This document shows, in pieces, positions 1 through 12,306 of a stretch of 64,000 bases of DNA. The notes under the pieces were generated by a model. That model was not told the origin of the DNA, did no database searches, and saw only the letters and a program-made list of their open reading frames with translations. This DNA comes from Vanilla planifolia (lineage: Eukaryota > Streptophyta > Magnoliopsida > Asparagales > Orchidaceae). The first letter of the stretch is position 1, and every line of letters starts with the position of its first letter. The stretch lies in the NCBI GenBank assembly GCA_023846275.1, contig CM043869.1:16463501-16527500 (forward strand). Reading direction: 5' to 3'. The position numbers were made by a program, and so were the translations under genes.

Positions 1-1950
1 TGTTGTATATATCACTTATTTGATGATAATAAAACCATTATATTGTCATTAGTAATATTTTTTCTAAGTATTTTTATATCACTTATCATAAGAAAATTTG
101 GGTTATTCATGTATAGAGTTTGACAAATTAACTCAAAGAGGTTAAAAGAGATGTTTGGGTGATAACTATAACTAGTATTAAGAAAAACGTAAGCTCAAGA
201 AACACTTAGAGAATATCTTTATTAAGTTGTTTTTTTATTGGTAATTGAAATTTAAATTGTATTCTTGAGGAACTTTGGTTTTGGTTAGAATTAAGTGAGA
301 GTTCTTAAATTGTTTTAAAAGCATGTTTTCACTCATAAAGATTTTTCTTTAAGGCATGCATGCTATTTAGATTGTTTACATACACATTCTATGTCTTAGA
401 ATATTACATTTATTATAGATTGTATTATTCATAATTGTTATATCAAGTATGATTTGAAAAGAAAATGGATTGTATGAGGAATGAAAAGTTTGTACTAATC
501 ATAAATGTTGTGATAGTTTCTTCATATCATATGATTAGTTAATCCTTGAAATGCTAGAACGTTGTTTTTGGCAATGTAGTATGATGTTAGCTTTCATATT
601 TGTACAATCCATTCCTTTGGAAGATTATACATTAGATCAAATCAAGTGAGGTGCATATGAATTATATACAATAATATCATACACATATGATATCACTTTC
701 ATACACATGCAATCTCCTTGTCATTAATAAGAACTTAGGCCTTGAGAGATCATATTTTTATCATAAATAAAATATTTCTTTCGCATCTGTATGAACTATA
801 TTTCATCCATTATATTCATCATGTAAATACGATTAGTTTAGAGTGAGAAATTGTATAGCTTCATTCTAGTATGGTTTATGAATTATAAAATTACTATTAT
901 TTCTGAATGTATGTAATAATTTGTTTGATTGATTTTTGACATAACCATTAAAAGGAGTTTTAGAAGCATTTAAGAGTTAAGAAATTACTACTTAAAGACA
1001 TACAAATATTTATAAAAATGTTAATGTTCATTTTCATATCCTTAAGAAAGGAATAACTTAGAAATCTTCATTTCATTAAAAAAGAGAAGAGCAAAGCCAA
1101 GGGTTTTATCTAGCACCACTCATTATAGGCTTAAATTTATCTAAGTTGCATTTTATTTTAAGATATTTTTGTAGCATTATTTGTTTTAAGAACATTCAGT
1201 CAAATTTTATTTTTCTCTAACATTATTTTAATCAGATTTATTGTACCTCTTGGAAAAATTGTATTTGGTTATAAGATAATTGTATGTGAATTTATACTTA
1301 TATTTATTTGACTCTCTATTGGAAACTTTTGTATTTGTTCTTTGTTTTGGTCTTTTGATTGAAGGGTCCTTTAGCTTGCTGATTACAACAAAGAGGGAGT
1401 GGTTATTATTTAGGTTGACCCCACCTTGCTATGACAGGATGGGAGTGGATTTTGGTATAACCTTAGCCATTTAGCAATGGTGGATGTTAATTTGAGTTGA
1501 GTTCAAACTATCTAAAAATAATATTATGTTCATTATTATCCTTACACTTTTCATACAAAGATTTTCTAAAACTAAAAAACTTTTCTAAAATTTGTTTATA
1601 TTAACAATTTAGATAAACATGACATTATTGTTGTGAGATTTTCTTAAATTGTGTGAATTTGCTTGAGAAGGAAGTTGTGTTTTGAACTTGAATCAAATTA
1701 TATCTACTTAAAGATTACTTAAATTTGCAATTTTAGTTTAAGTAAAAGATTTTCATTATTATATTGCATTAATAAATTTAGTTTGAGTTGATTTAATTTA
1801 ATTGTGAAAGCAAAAGAACTCTCTTGTCGTTTTAATTAGCATCTAAAATAAAAATTATTTAAGTAAGCATTTGGTTCTAATTTATTCAAAATTTTTATTT
1901 GCACAATTCACCTCCTCTTGTGGATATTGCACTCTCCATATTCTTAGTAG
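1..1950 (+). repeat. LTR-like degenerate block, plus-oriented, 3' end near 1.94 kb
   Basis: No gene is visible. The right edge has a short C-rich sequence (about 1909-1940, CACCTCCTCTTGTGGATAT) of the type that ends many plant copia-like LTRs. Very similar endings occur here at about 44.95, 55.91, 58.46 and 60.30 kb. The stretch 1340-1380 (TTTGGTCTTTT, then GGGTCCTTTAGC) recalls the 22-24-bp units seen at 44.5 and 58.0 kb but is not a clear array. No matching left end or primer-binding site is seen. This is probably an old solo or truncated LTR; the left boundary is outside the window or lost. Confidence 0.3.
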
Positions 1951-1954
1951 TTAG

Positions 1955-2928
1955 TTTTCTCATTAAATTAGATCACTATGGGCTTTACCCAAATTAGGAC
2001 TATTTTTAGGGGTTTACTTAATTTTTGGGTGCATCTTCTATGACTATACTAGAGATCTACCCCATAGAATGATAGGTTATGAGTTTATGTATCTTTAGTG
2101 CTTTCCTTTAGATGATTATTATGGCCCCTTTTTAAACCATGGCCAAAATCCATATTTTTTTAATTTTAATCATACTAAAAGTTTCAAATATAACTGCTTC
2201 TCTCTTTGGTTTTCCAAAAGAATACCTATATCCTTTCCTAAATATGGTGCAACACTTAAAAGAAAATTTTACATTTTATTCCCATTTTTTAAAAGAAACC
2301 TTAATGGATATAATGGAAGTTGTTAAGTGAATTTAGTTGTAATCATGTAATTTAAATAATCTTGTTAAATTGGCAACCAAAATATAATCTAAATAAAAAT
2401 AATCATTTTATACATCAAACATCATACTAAGCTTAAATTAATCCATATGAATTTAAATTTTTCTAGATAAGGTTGCAAGTTGAGAACCTAATGTAGTATC
2501 CAACATATGCAGCAAGGTACATAGATCACTTACCTTAATTTCATTGTAATGGTCATGTCTTATGAGGGTTATTTGGTTGTTTGTGTGCCAATAAACTTCT
2601 CTTTTTTTGTTTAATTTCTTCCATTTTCTTTTCCTTCTTTTTTTAGTAAGGAATCTAAACCCAATCACTATTTTTCATCCTTCAGCTAAGCACATGAGTT
2701 CTCTCTTTCTCTCTCTCACTCTTTCTCTCCCTCTCTCTTATGGTAATATTAAGATTGCCTCATGCTGAGCCAAAGAAATACTTATATAGTAATTACATAA
2801 AATTGCCTCTCTCCCCCTCTCTCTTTCTTTCAAATAATTTATCAAAATATATAATAATTAAATAAAATTTAATAATTAGTAATTAATTTATTAAATAATC
2901 TCTCATTTGTCATTAGGATGCTACAAAT
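1955..2928 (-). repeat. LTR of a decayed minus-strand chromovirus (3' LTR position)
   Basis: On the minus strand the block begins TGTAGCATCC (plus 2919-2928), an LTR start typical of plant gypsy elements. It lies directly after the end of the pol remnant, where a 3' LTR belongs. Much of its length aligns by eye with 7065-7920: shared landmarks are GATCACTATGGGCTTTACC/GATCATTATAGGCTCTACC, TTTAAATAATC, AAGCTTAAATTAATC and the C/T-rich stretch before CAGCTAAGC/CAACTAAGC. The lower boundary, near 1955, was judged from where the copies stop matching. A CT-rich tract lies at 2698-2740. Confidence 0.55.
2698..2831. repeat. Polypyrimidine CT-rich tracts
   Basis: Two impure CT-rich runs (2698-2740 and 2804-2831) separated by AT-rich sequence. 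They lie inside the LTR-like block. No function is implied. Confidence 0.8.
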
Positions 2929-2934
2929 TTCATT

Positions 2935-4440
2935 GTTTATTAGATTTTAATTCTCAATTCTCAAAAATATAAGGATATTTTACTTGCATTTCATCCACCA
3001 CTTCATTGATGAATTCTCTCTTTAGTTAATTTTTCTAATGTATCGTAACCATAAGATTTTCATTGTTCCATATCCTCATAACTTTTTGACCAAAATCTTA
3101 AGTTGGTTTTACTTCTTAACATTGATATGATTGTTGCACTTCATAATATTTGAATCATATGTTGGTACATGGATATAATCTACCACGTATTTTCTTAATT
3201 AAAAAAGTTGAATACATTATGTACCTTAGATAAATACAATGGTAATACCATATTATAAGAAACCTCATTAATCTTTTAATAATTTGGAAGGAACCTATAT
3301 AATTTGTTTTTAATATTCCTTTCTTATTAAATCTAACAACTCTAATGATAGGACTTACTTTCATAGAAACATGATACCCTCTTAAACATTCTATTCCTTA
3401 TTTTTAAATTTATAGTATTTTCTGTAATGATCTTGTGTGCTTTGAATTTTGTCTCTTGTAAGTTGAACATTTTTAATAGTTATCGATATAATCTTATGTC
3501 ATACTATTACCTTTTTAGATCATCATATTAACATAATGAAGATTGATTCTTTCTCTTATAAAGTACTTCAAGTAGAGTCATATCAATACTTGTTTAATAT
3601 CTATTATTATATATAAATTATTAAAGATAACTGTGTACCCAAGTTATCAACCTAAATCAAGTATAGAAAATATGAGCATATTTTTTAAAGTCTTAATAGT
3701 ATTATTAGTCTAACTATCACTTATGGATAGAATTTTATACTAAATTTCAGTTGAATCCTAAAGGAATCATATACTCTCCTTTAGATGTGGAATGTGAGTT
3801 TTTATTGTGTATCAAATGTAATAGATTTTAATAGTTTTTGTTATCTCATTATTTGATCTTCATAGATTTGGACTAATGTTTCTATCATATATGTCATTTT
3901 AATCAATAAAAAAGTCTGTCAAGTTAGTAAGTTTATATATAATTACTTGAATTATATCATGTTTTTGATTAGTCTAAAGAAGATCATCTACAAAGACCAT
4001 TAATATCTCTTCCAAATTCTATATGATTATAGGAAGTGGTTGTAGTATTTCATTAGATTTTTGGTTTTATCTTTTTATTTGTTGACAAATTAAGAACTTA
4101 CGTAGTCTTAAATATCTCTTTTCATTTTTCATCTTCAAAAGGTTTTTGTCGTATCTTGATTCTTCTTAGGTATCTTAAGATGTACTTTATATCTTATTCA
4201 TATTCTTCGTATAATAATATCTATTTTGTCTCTTCTAGTGTTTATGCATATAATATTTTCTTGAACTATAAAATACCATTTTTTTCATTTAGATTAAAAT
4301 CTAATCCTTGACTTTCTAGGAGTTTGGTCGTAATCGTTTATCCCATTTTTTCATTATCTTAGAAATACTTGAGATATTGTAACTAATCCACTATTGTGAC
4401 ATCTTCCTGTTGTTCATAAATATAGGTATAAATCAAGAAA
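2935..4440 (-). pseudogene. Ty3/gypsy chromovirus-like pol remnant (integrase and C-terminal part)
   Basis: Dead fragment of a gypsy polyprotein on the minus strand, read from high to low coordinates. Visible matches to the plant Tekay/Del-type integrase are: LQPLP near 4040; KMTYMIETLVQIY near 3900; FYP followed by SD near 3720, where FHPQTDGQ is usual; SIDMTLLEVLYKRK near 3570. The longest open piece (3155-3364, 69 residues) holds the segment after the integrase core, with RFNKKGILKTNYIGSFQI and a decayed HNVFH-like stretch. The end of the remnant, VDEMQVKYPYIFEN near 2960-3000, resembles the end of a chromodomain-type C-terminus. Many stops and frameshifts break it. No reverse-transcriptase or gag part was recognised, so the 5' half seems deleted or replaced. 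An LTR start follows immediately at 2928. Confidence 0.75.
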
Positions 4441-5160
4441 CCAATACTTTAAAAATCTAATTTTGTTTATTTTAAAATAAGTTCTCTTTTAATATTGAAG
4501 ATTGTAATACTCACATATGTACAATTAAAAATTCTGATGTTTATAAAACCTTTTTTTAAAAGATAGATCTTTTTATTATAGCAAAACATAAAACCAAATA
4601 TTTTCTCGAATCCATTATCCTTCATAATTGCAACAAAAAAGTAGCAAATACAATATAGGTATAAGTTATTGTTGTAGAAGTAAGCAAGTACCAATACATT
4701 TACAACTAGATCAGTTATCATGATAGCTTAATTCAATAAACAAAACTATTATATTATATTTTAAAATATAATGAAATAAAAATGCCAAAACTAGATTATC
4801 CTCTCTCTCTCTCTCTCTCTCAGTTTTTCACTGGCAATCTATGCTGCATTATTTTAACCAGTATTTTTTAGGCCAAAAATGGCAGATCTAATTAACATTA
4901 AATCAATGGCTAAAACAATATATATCACTAGATTACATTACATATTTGAGATTGCCACATGATGAGTCATTTAATATGTTCAATTGAAAATATAAAAGCA
5001 TTACATAATAATAAAATAATTGATATACTAAATTTTAGTATAGTAATTTATTAGAAACCTTTCAATTCATCATTTGTATTTTTAATTTATAATTTTTCAT
5101 TAACATGCCCCTTTAAATTCTAAATGGTTCATCTACCTTTTAGTTGTAAATCTCCATTGA
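4441..5160. other. AT-rich stretch with CT microsatellite, no gene
   Basis: Sequence between the pol remnant and the next unassigned region. A pure CT repeat is at 4800-4821. The stretch GAGATTGCCACATGATGAGTCA near 4951 loosely echoes AAGATTGCCTCATGCTGAGCC near 2751, so part may be a further LTR fragment. The 84-codon minus frame at 4467-4721 shows no recognisable protein. Confidence 0.35.
4800..4821. repeat. (CT)n microsatellite
   Basis: Eleven uninterrupted CT units. Confidence 0.95.
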
Positions 5161-7060
5161 CTCTTTGACTTCACCTTTATCATACCATGGGATGCACTCT
5201 TTTTGGACCCATTGCAACCTATGTGACACTCCATGACGAATCAAATAACGTACAAGATATACTCCTGTGGGTCCTATCCAATAAAAGTAACACCCATCAA
5301 ACCTTTTCTTAGATTAGTTAACTTTTAAATAATTTTTTTAGCTACTTCTTTTATTCGTTTAAGGAATTCCATTAAGTTTTTTTTTTTTACTTTGGTGATT
5401 TATTTATTTATGTTAGTACCCATGTCAAAATTTAATACAACGTATTCTCATGCAATACCAAGAAAAATATATTAGCCATTTTTTTAAATATGATATTTTA
5501 TTGCATACAATTGTAGCATAAATGTGATATGTAAAAGTCTAATTTTGCAAAAGAGATCCAAATGCTAAAGAAGTGATGTAATTTGTAAATTATCCTTCAA
5601 TTTCTCCTTCATACCACTGTGGATTCTAATATTTGATTCCATTTAATTGTTACAATTTCTTGAGAAGGCATTGTCAAAACTTTTGTGATCCCTATTAGCA
5701 TAATATTGGAAGCATTGATTGTTGATTTTGATTAAATTTGTTATAAAACATATACATACCAAAGGATTGTACTAATCAAATGCTAAACTATTTGTTCGAG
5801 AATTATTTGCTTGAGAATTGTTTGCATACTAAGTCAATAAGAGTGTTCAAAATTAGTTGTGCAAACTCATTGTACAAACCAAATAATCGTATTGTACAAT
5901 TGAATCCAAAGAGAGGTTGATGAACATAGAAATTTGAATGTTGAAACATACCTACCTGAAGAGAGAAGTACCATTATTGTGGTATAAACAATAACAATGT
6001 AGTTATTAGACTTATCCAACAAGCAATAATTGTGCTTGATGCCACGTACATGACGAAGTAGAGGTTCACATCCTAAATTTGTTAAATTCTAGGTGTCTAT
6101 CTAGGGTTCATTAATTTTTAAATATTGTATCTTTGGTTCATATATTGTTGTATGTTATCCCCTTCTAACAGTTCAATTACACTGAAGATGTTATTGTAGA
6201 GTTATCTTTTTTATTAAATAAAATAATATTTCACTTGAACTTTTCTAAAACTAATAAATGTATATATCTATATAGAAAATATTATTTAATTGAAAACTTT
6301 TATCGACATATGACTTCTTTATTTGGAACCAAAGATTTTTCCTAGTTTAAGAAAAAAAAAATACTCTTTCATGCAAATCTCATTTGTCATAAAGTAGATT
6401 ATTTTCAAACTTTTCAACTAATTAAAATCTTATAAAGAAATGAATTCCATTATTTATTTTAGAAGTCGAAAACCAATGTTTAATTAAAATTATAACGAAA
6501 GCTAAAATTTAACTTAATTTTCCCAACTTCAAAAGATAATATATTGTTGATTTATCATAGAAGTAACATCAATTGAAACAACGTAGTTTCACCAAAGAAT
6601 GTTAAGTACATAATATTGCTCATAATAAACTTGCTAAAGCAACTACATTATTAGAAATTAATTAGTCAATTTCTAATTTAAAATATGTGTGATAATATCC
6701 ATGAAATGCTATGCTATTATCATCACTTATTGTCCCTATAAATTATTGTGAAATATATTTACATCACATAAAATATTTAAGTTAACATAAGTTGAGCAAA
6801 CTAACATTAATTTAATTGATATTGCAACATACACTTAATTTAAAGTAATGCAAGTTGGGTCATTTTGCATATTAGATCAATAAGACTACACGTGATATAA
6901 ATAAAAAAAGAAGTGTAACAATGTATAATAATATCACATAAATAGTTATGCAATGTAGTGGAATATTTAGAATTTCTTTCTTTCTTATTTCAAGTTAGTC
7001 TCTCTTTGTCTCTTAAGTCATTTTATGATAATTTAATCTTGCAATTGTATCATTAATATA
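5161..7060. other. Unassigned AT-rich sequence
   Basis: No domain, RNA gene or clear repeat was recognised. A GC-richer patch at about 5160-5300 contains a 41-codon plus frame (5187-5312) with no recognised similarity. It lies between the two chromovirus LTR copies, where element interior would be expected, but no gag or reverse-transcriptase motif could be read on either strand. Confidence 0.3.
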
Positions 7061-7064
7061 GGAT

Positions 7065-8110
7065 TAAATGGATTAGTTCTCTAATATGATTGGATCATTA
7101 TAGGCTCTACCTAAATTAGGAACATGCTTGTGAGTTTACATAACCAAGTCAATTATCTCATCTTAGAGTGCATCCTTTATAATCATATTAGGACACCACC
7201 TTTAGAATGATGGGTGATAAGTTTACATAGCATTTGTTTTTTCTTTTAAATGGTTAAACCTATTCCATTCTTAAGTTGTGTTTTAGATCTAAATTTCTTT
7301 TATTTTAATAATACCAAAATGTTTGAATATTACTTCTTCCCTTTTAGTATTCCAAAGACATAGGCATATCCATGCCAAATTGGATGCAATATTTTAAAGA
7401 AACTTTAAATCTTACTCATTTACAAAGAAATCATTATAATCATTAGCCTACTAAATATCACAAAAGTTAAGAACTAAAGCTAATAATAATCACGTAATTT
7501 AAATAATCATCCTAGCTTTATAATAAAAACTCAATTTACACACAAAATAAAAAATCTAATTACATCAAACACCATATCAAGCTTAAATTAATCGATACAA
7601 ATTTATAATTTTTAAGGTGAAACATCTAGTTGAAAACCTCGACTAAATCAAACAAATACACTAAGGTGCATATTAGCAACCATAATTTTGTTATAGTGAT
7701 TATACCTTATGAAGGATATTTTGTTCTTTGCCCTTCCATAGATTTTATCTTTTCTTAAAAAATAATTCTTCTCATTTATCTTTTTTTTTCTTTTCTTGTA
7801 AAGAATCACCACCCAAATTCTCCATTCCTTCCTTCAACTAAGCTGAGGAGCTCTCCCTTAATAGTAGAACTAAGACCCCTTCATAGACAACCAAAGTACT
7901 CCTTATATAATACTATAAGCTACTTGTTAGGCTTCCCTACCATTTACATCACCACCTCTCCCCAAAACCGCTCGATTGAACATTACCTTTCTCCTTAAGG
8001 CCCAAGGATTTAAGGCAACAACTATTCCCTTGCTCAATGCCTCAATGCCTTCTCTTATAAAATTATCATTTTGCATTGTTTTGAGTAGTTGGTGTCATTA
8101 AGTTTAGGAA
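7065..8110 (-). repeat. Second copy of the 1.95-2.93 kb LTR (5' LTR position)
   Basis: Aligns by eye with 1955-2790 in the same orientation (see that entry for landmarks). It lies on the 5' side of the pol remnant at 2935-4440, so the two could be the LTR pair of one badly eroded element. The right end, where TGTAGCATCC would be expected, is not preserved, so the boundary near 8110 is uncertain. No primer-binding site was found next to it. Confidence 0.5.
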
Positions 8111-10430
8111 TTTAAAAATTTAAAACTAATTAATTATTAATCAAAGGTTTAGAATTATTGATATTTCTTAATTTTTTTTATCCAAGTGGTTTCTAGAAAT
8201 TGGTCGATATCTATCAAATAATCTACCTTTTAAACTCTAAAAATTCAAAAGATTTTTATCATAATTTAGTATTTTTGATAATGTGTTTCTAAAACATCAT
8301 ATATTTATCAAAATAATATTTTTTTTCAATATATATGTCCCCTCATTTCATGATAAAGACATTTGATTTTTACAAATTTTGTACATTTGATTTCCTCACA
8401 ATACTACTTATTATAAAATTTCATAACTTTCTAAATTTACATAATATTTTAATGATATTATCATTTCTAAAAATTATATAAGTTAAAATATTAATATTTA
8501 TTTTAATGATTTTTCCATCCTTGTCTAAATTTTACAAAACTTTTACCATTGGGTTTGTAATAGGTTTTATTACATTGTTTAAGATTCTCTTATATTCTTT
8601 TAGAATTTTGGTCCTTTTTTTAATAATTATAGCTAATTTTTATTATTTTAAATAAATTATAAAAATTTAATTATATTTATTAAAATTTTAAATTGACAAA
8701 CTTACATATCTTAAAGAATAATTAACATTTTCTCTCCTTTACAGTTTACTCATTATGTAATTTATGAAAACATGTTATAATTAAATATATATTTAAAATA
8801 ATTACTTAATTATTCTCTTGTAACTTGTTAAGATTTTATATGAACATTTCCTTCCCCCTTATTTAAATATTTTAAGATGATAATTCATTAATTACATTTT
8901 AATTGAGCAATATAAAATTTTGTGCCTAGTTAAATGAGGGGTTGATATCCTAGTTATGCTCTCTACTCTCATTGCTACACATGTGTCACCCACATGTCTT
9001 CAATTACAACATGGTTATTAACCTAACCTTTTCTTTGGATACCATTTTGTTCACTTAGTTCCATTAGCATATGGAAACCTAATCTAGATGTCTTCCTCAA
9101 GCTTGCTTAGCCAACCTCACTTCTATTTGCTTAGGTTTTTTTTTTCTTCTATTAGAGAAAGGCTCTTTACGTTATGACTTTTTTTATTAAAATTGAGCTC
9201 CTCACACACTATTTACTCTAAGACATTTTTTGGAGAGGTGTGGCAGCTTTCTTGAATTGGTTACTCCCTTGTCTTGATTGATCCTTCCATTATTGTTTAA
9301 TTATTAACTTTATATTATTTAAGATATATTGAATGTCCATTTAATATCAATAAAACTATGACTAGCTCACTCTCTCTTAAGCTTATCTTGGCTTACCTTA
9401 TTTTTTCCACCTCATATGTCACGTCATCTTCTTTATCTCTATAGAAACTCATTTCTAACCATTCACAAACACACCCTTTGGCTTTTTGGTTTTATAAAGC
9501 TTATTTTTATGGTACTCTTGTGAGTTTTTTTTTTGACTTACTATGTGTTGTCTATGTTATAGTTTTCATATTTTTTTTGTACAAGATCAACCTTCAAAGT
9601 TCATAGACATATTATTTTTCTTAGTTAAAAAAATATAACAAGGGCATTCTTTTGTAGCACAAATAGATAATAGAACTTCTCCATCATTATGGCCATCACT
9701 TTGAGACCTTTATACATTTTAAACTAATTTTTTGTGTCATTGTTCTTTGCCCTACTAGTTTTTTAATGATTTGTAGATTTAATGTGGAACATTTTTGCAT
9801 GATGCATGGGAGTAAAACTTTTACACTTGAAAGGATCATTTTCAACATCAATAAGGGGATTTTGTTTGATGATTTTAGTGAAGAGATGTGGATATAATCA
9901 TGAGAGTAAGATGAAGGGAAAAGAATGACTAGAACAAGAAAAGACCTTTTTGAACAACAAAAAAAAAACTATGAGCACAATAACAATTAAGAAATTTCTG
10001 CAAGTTTGGTCAAATAGAAAAACAAGTTCCTTGAGCGTTGTAGGAAGATGGAGCTCATATGTGACTAAACAAGAGTAAAATTAAATAAACAGCTATCAAA
10101 CATTATTTAGGTGATTAAGTTATAGTGAACACAAATAATGGAGTTCAAAAAGTCAGCTTTTAGACAAATATGTACATTAAGTCCTCACTATTCTTTCTAG
10201 ATCTTTTAGTGAAGGCATCTTAGGGATTCTTGTGCAAGGTAAGAAAAAGAGTTTTGGCTTTGGTTATAAAGAGAGTTTGTCTAGGGACCTTAACATTCTA
10301 AGATAGGGAATAAGAATGTGCTAGAATTGAGAGAATGTTGAACCAAACAAAGCTAAAGATTCTATCTCATTTGACGAGCAGCTTTTTGAAAAAATAACCA
10401 GATACCCAATAAAATTTATTTTTGTTTTCT
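8111..10430. other. Unassigned AT-rich sequence
   Basis: Nothing recognisable: no open frame over about 60 codons, no clear repeat units. The stretch 8930-9490 is slightly richer in C and T but shows no domain. Confidence 0.3.
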
Positions 10431-10439
10431 AATTGAATA

Positions 10440-10652
10440 TTAGATGGTTGAAATAAATTATTTTAGACCACTATGTATTGGGATTCATCAAGTTAAGAAT
10501 ACTCAAGTCATAATTATTGTGTCTTAAAATAAACAATATATAACTTCATATATACCATATTTATTATATATTAGAATATATATTTTTAATAATATAGTTA
10601 AATTTGAATCAGATTACTATGAGTTATTCTGCTATGCAACAATTGGTATCCA
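10440..10652 (+). repeat. Possible LTR end with copia-type primer-binding site
   Basis: The sequence reads CTATGCAACA (ending 10641), then ATTGGTATCC. An LTR ending in CA followed by TGGTATC is the arrangement seen in copia elements primed by the initiator-Met tRNA. Only seven bases of the site match (it continues CAAT rather than AGAGC), and no gag frame follows. It may be a chance match. Confidence 0.2.
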
Positions 10653-11635
10653 ATTTTTTAAGTATCACAATGGAGAATATATTCTAAGAGATGTGATAAA
10701 TTCTCCTTATTCATGATTGACATTTGGTGGCCTAAAAGAGATGCTTATTTTAGGTAGATATTAATGTTACATTGCTAACTTTAGTGGATAATGGTTAAAA
10801 GTAGAAGTTCTATATGTGCATTATTTAAACACCACTTCTTCAAAATAAATGAGTAAAATATGTCATGCTTATCAAGAAGGATGAACGATTTTAGGATAAT
10901 ATTAATAATAAGTTTATTAAGATAGTGAATAATTAATGTGATTTAATTGTGATAATGAGAAAAAAATTTACAAGGTGCAACAAAAAAGATTTTTTCAAAA
11001 CTAAAAGTACACATTTTTAAAAAAATGACCAAACTTTAACCGATTAAGCTACAATCTAACAAATAAGTTTTGATGGGCAATGTGTACTAAATAAGAAATA
11101 CTATTTTTAAATGTGAATTAGAAAAAATAGATTGGGTCATACTAAAATTGGTTAGAAAGATAAATCCATCCAACTCGAACATTGTATTGGTTTACCTACT
11201 GAAGAGATTGGTCCCACAATAAATGCGTATCGAGATATTTTTGGTATCTAAATTTTCCTTAAACTCGATCTTATCTATTGAAATGTCTATCCACTTTACA
11301 TCATGCTACTCATACTTGTCGTTTGGGATGATTGAACCTTCAAATACAAGAGAAACCTAATTAGTTATAACCTTTCTCTTGAACTTAGTTTGAAATTAGG
11401 AGTAAAAAAGAATCATAATAATTCAAACTATGGCCGAACAAAAAGATCTTAACTTTGCACCAAAATTTTGACTTTTTTTTTTCATTATTTGTTTTAAAAT
11501 AGTGAAAATAATTAATATTTAAATTATTTAATTTTTTTTAAAGATAAAATAAATAATATTACTTTTAGAGATGAAATATAATAAATATGTAATGATAACT
11601 TAAATAGATGAATAAAAAAAATGATTCTAGTTTTT
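10653..11635. other. Unassigned AT-rich sequence
   Basis: No gene, repeat unit or domain was recognised. Confidence 0.3.
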
Positions 11636-11875
11636 CATCACACGTGGATTTAGAACGTGTGGTCCAAAGTTCCCGTTGGCGACGTTTGGCCTTGTTTCAC
11701 CTTACACCATGGCTCTTCCTTTTCTATTTGTCTTTTTCAATAGGGCACATGCCTAACGAATACTTGTTGGGTCCCACACGCGGAAAAACAGTATAAATCC
11801 AACGGCAATAAGGCAGGTGGAAAGTTGGGTTCTGCATGTCGGCGAGTGCCGTGAGAACTGATGCGGGGCAGGAAT
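11636..11875. promoter_or_regulatory. GC-richer promoter-like island with G-box and TATA motif
   Basis: This patch is distinctly richer in G and C than its surroundings. It holds the G-box core CACGTG at 11641-11646 (context CACACGTGG, an ABRE-like form), a second ACGTG at 11655-11659, GGTCCCACACGCGG near 11770, and GTATAAATCC at 11791-11800, which could be a plus-strand TATA box. G-box plus TATA is normal for plant promoters. No coding exon follows; a 62-codon frame (11608-11796) crosses the island but ends at the TATA motif and has no recognised similarity. It could be an orphan or captured promoter, or chance. Confidence 0.35.
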
Positions 11876-12119
11876 ATAATCTTATCCATATATCAACCAA
11901 AAAGAGAAAATATTTTAAAGTTTTTTTGTCATTTTATAATAATTGATATAAAAATCTTAAAATTATAAGAATATACTGAACTAGAAAAAAAAAGACCCAA
12001 GTAAGAGAGAATCTACAAATAAAGAATAGTTTAAAAAATCATAGCATGTGTCTCTCAATTTTTTTTTACTCATAGAAGTGTAATAATTTTAAAATCTAAG
12101 AGTTAAGAGTTGAATAGAT

Positions 12120-12306
12120 ATGTGCTATTACGTGCGCGTTGCTCTCACGATTCGCACGTGTATAATAAGTGAATCTATCGTGCCACCACAATTGACTTAC
12201 ATAGGGTTGCCACCACGTATAAATAGTTCTTGTGCACATGAGCAGTGCCCTAAAGCGGATTGATGGTGAGCACAAAACTAGGCTACAGTGGTTGTTAACT
12301 TTATGA
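12120..12306 (+). promoter_or_regulatory. Second promoter-like island with CACGTG and TATAAATAG
   Basis: GC-richer than its surroundings, with CACGTG at 12155-12160, an ACGTGCGCG stretch at 12130-12138, and a consensus plant TATA box TATAAATAG at 12218-12226 preceded by CCACCACG. A short plus frame (12238-12306, 22 codons) starts only 20 bases after the TATA box, too close to be a normal start codon. No gene was recognised downstream. Confidence 0.35.

Noticed and set aside
4467..4721. 84-codon minus frame next to the gypsy pol remnant
   Set aside because: Composition is Ile/Asn/Tyr/Phe-rich, with no motif of gypsy proteins or of any other family I know.
5187..5312. 41-codon plus frame in a GC-richer patch (starts MGCTLFGPIATYVT)
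   Set aside because: Less AT-biased than chance frames, but short, without recognisable features, and between two LTR copies. Kept only as a note.
11608..11796. 62-codon plus frame across the first promoter-like island
   Set aside because: No recognised similarity. The G-box/TATA content makes a regulatory reading more likely, and the frame begins in an A-rich run.
12238..12306. 22-codon plus frame just after TATAAATAG
   Set aside because: The ATG lies about 20 bases after the start of the TATA box, upstream of the expected transcription start.
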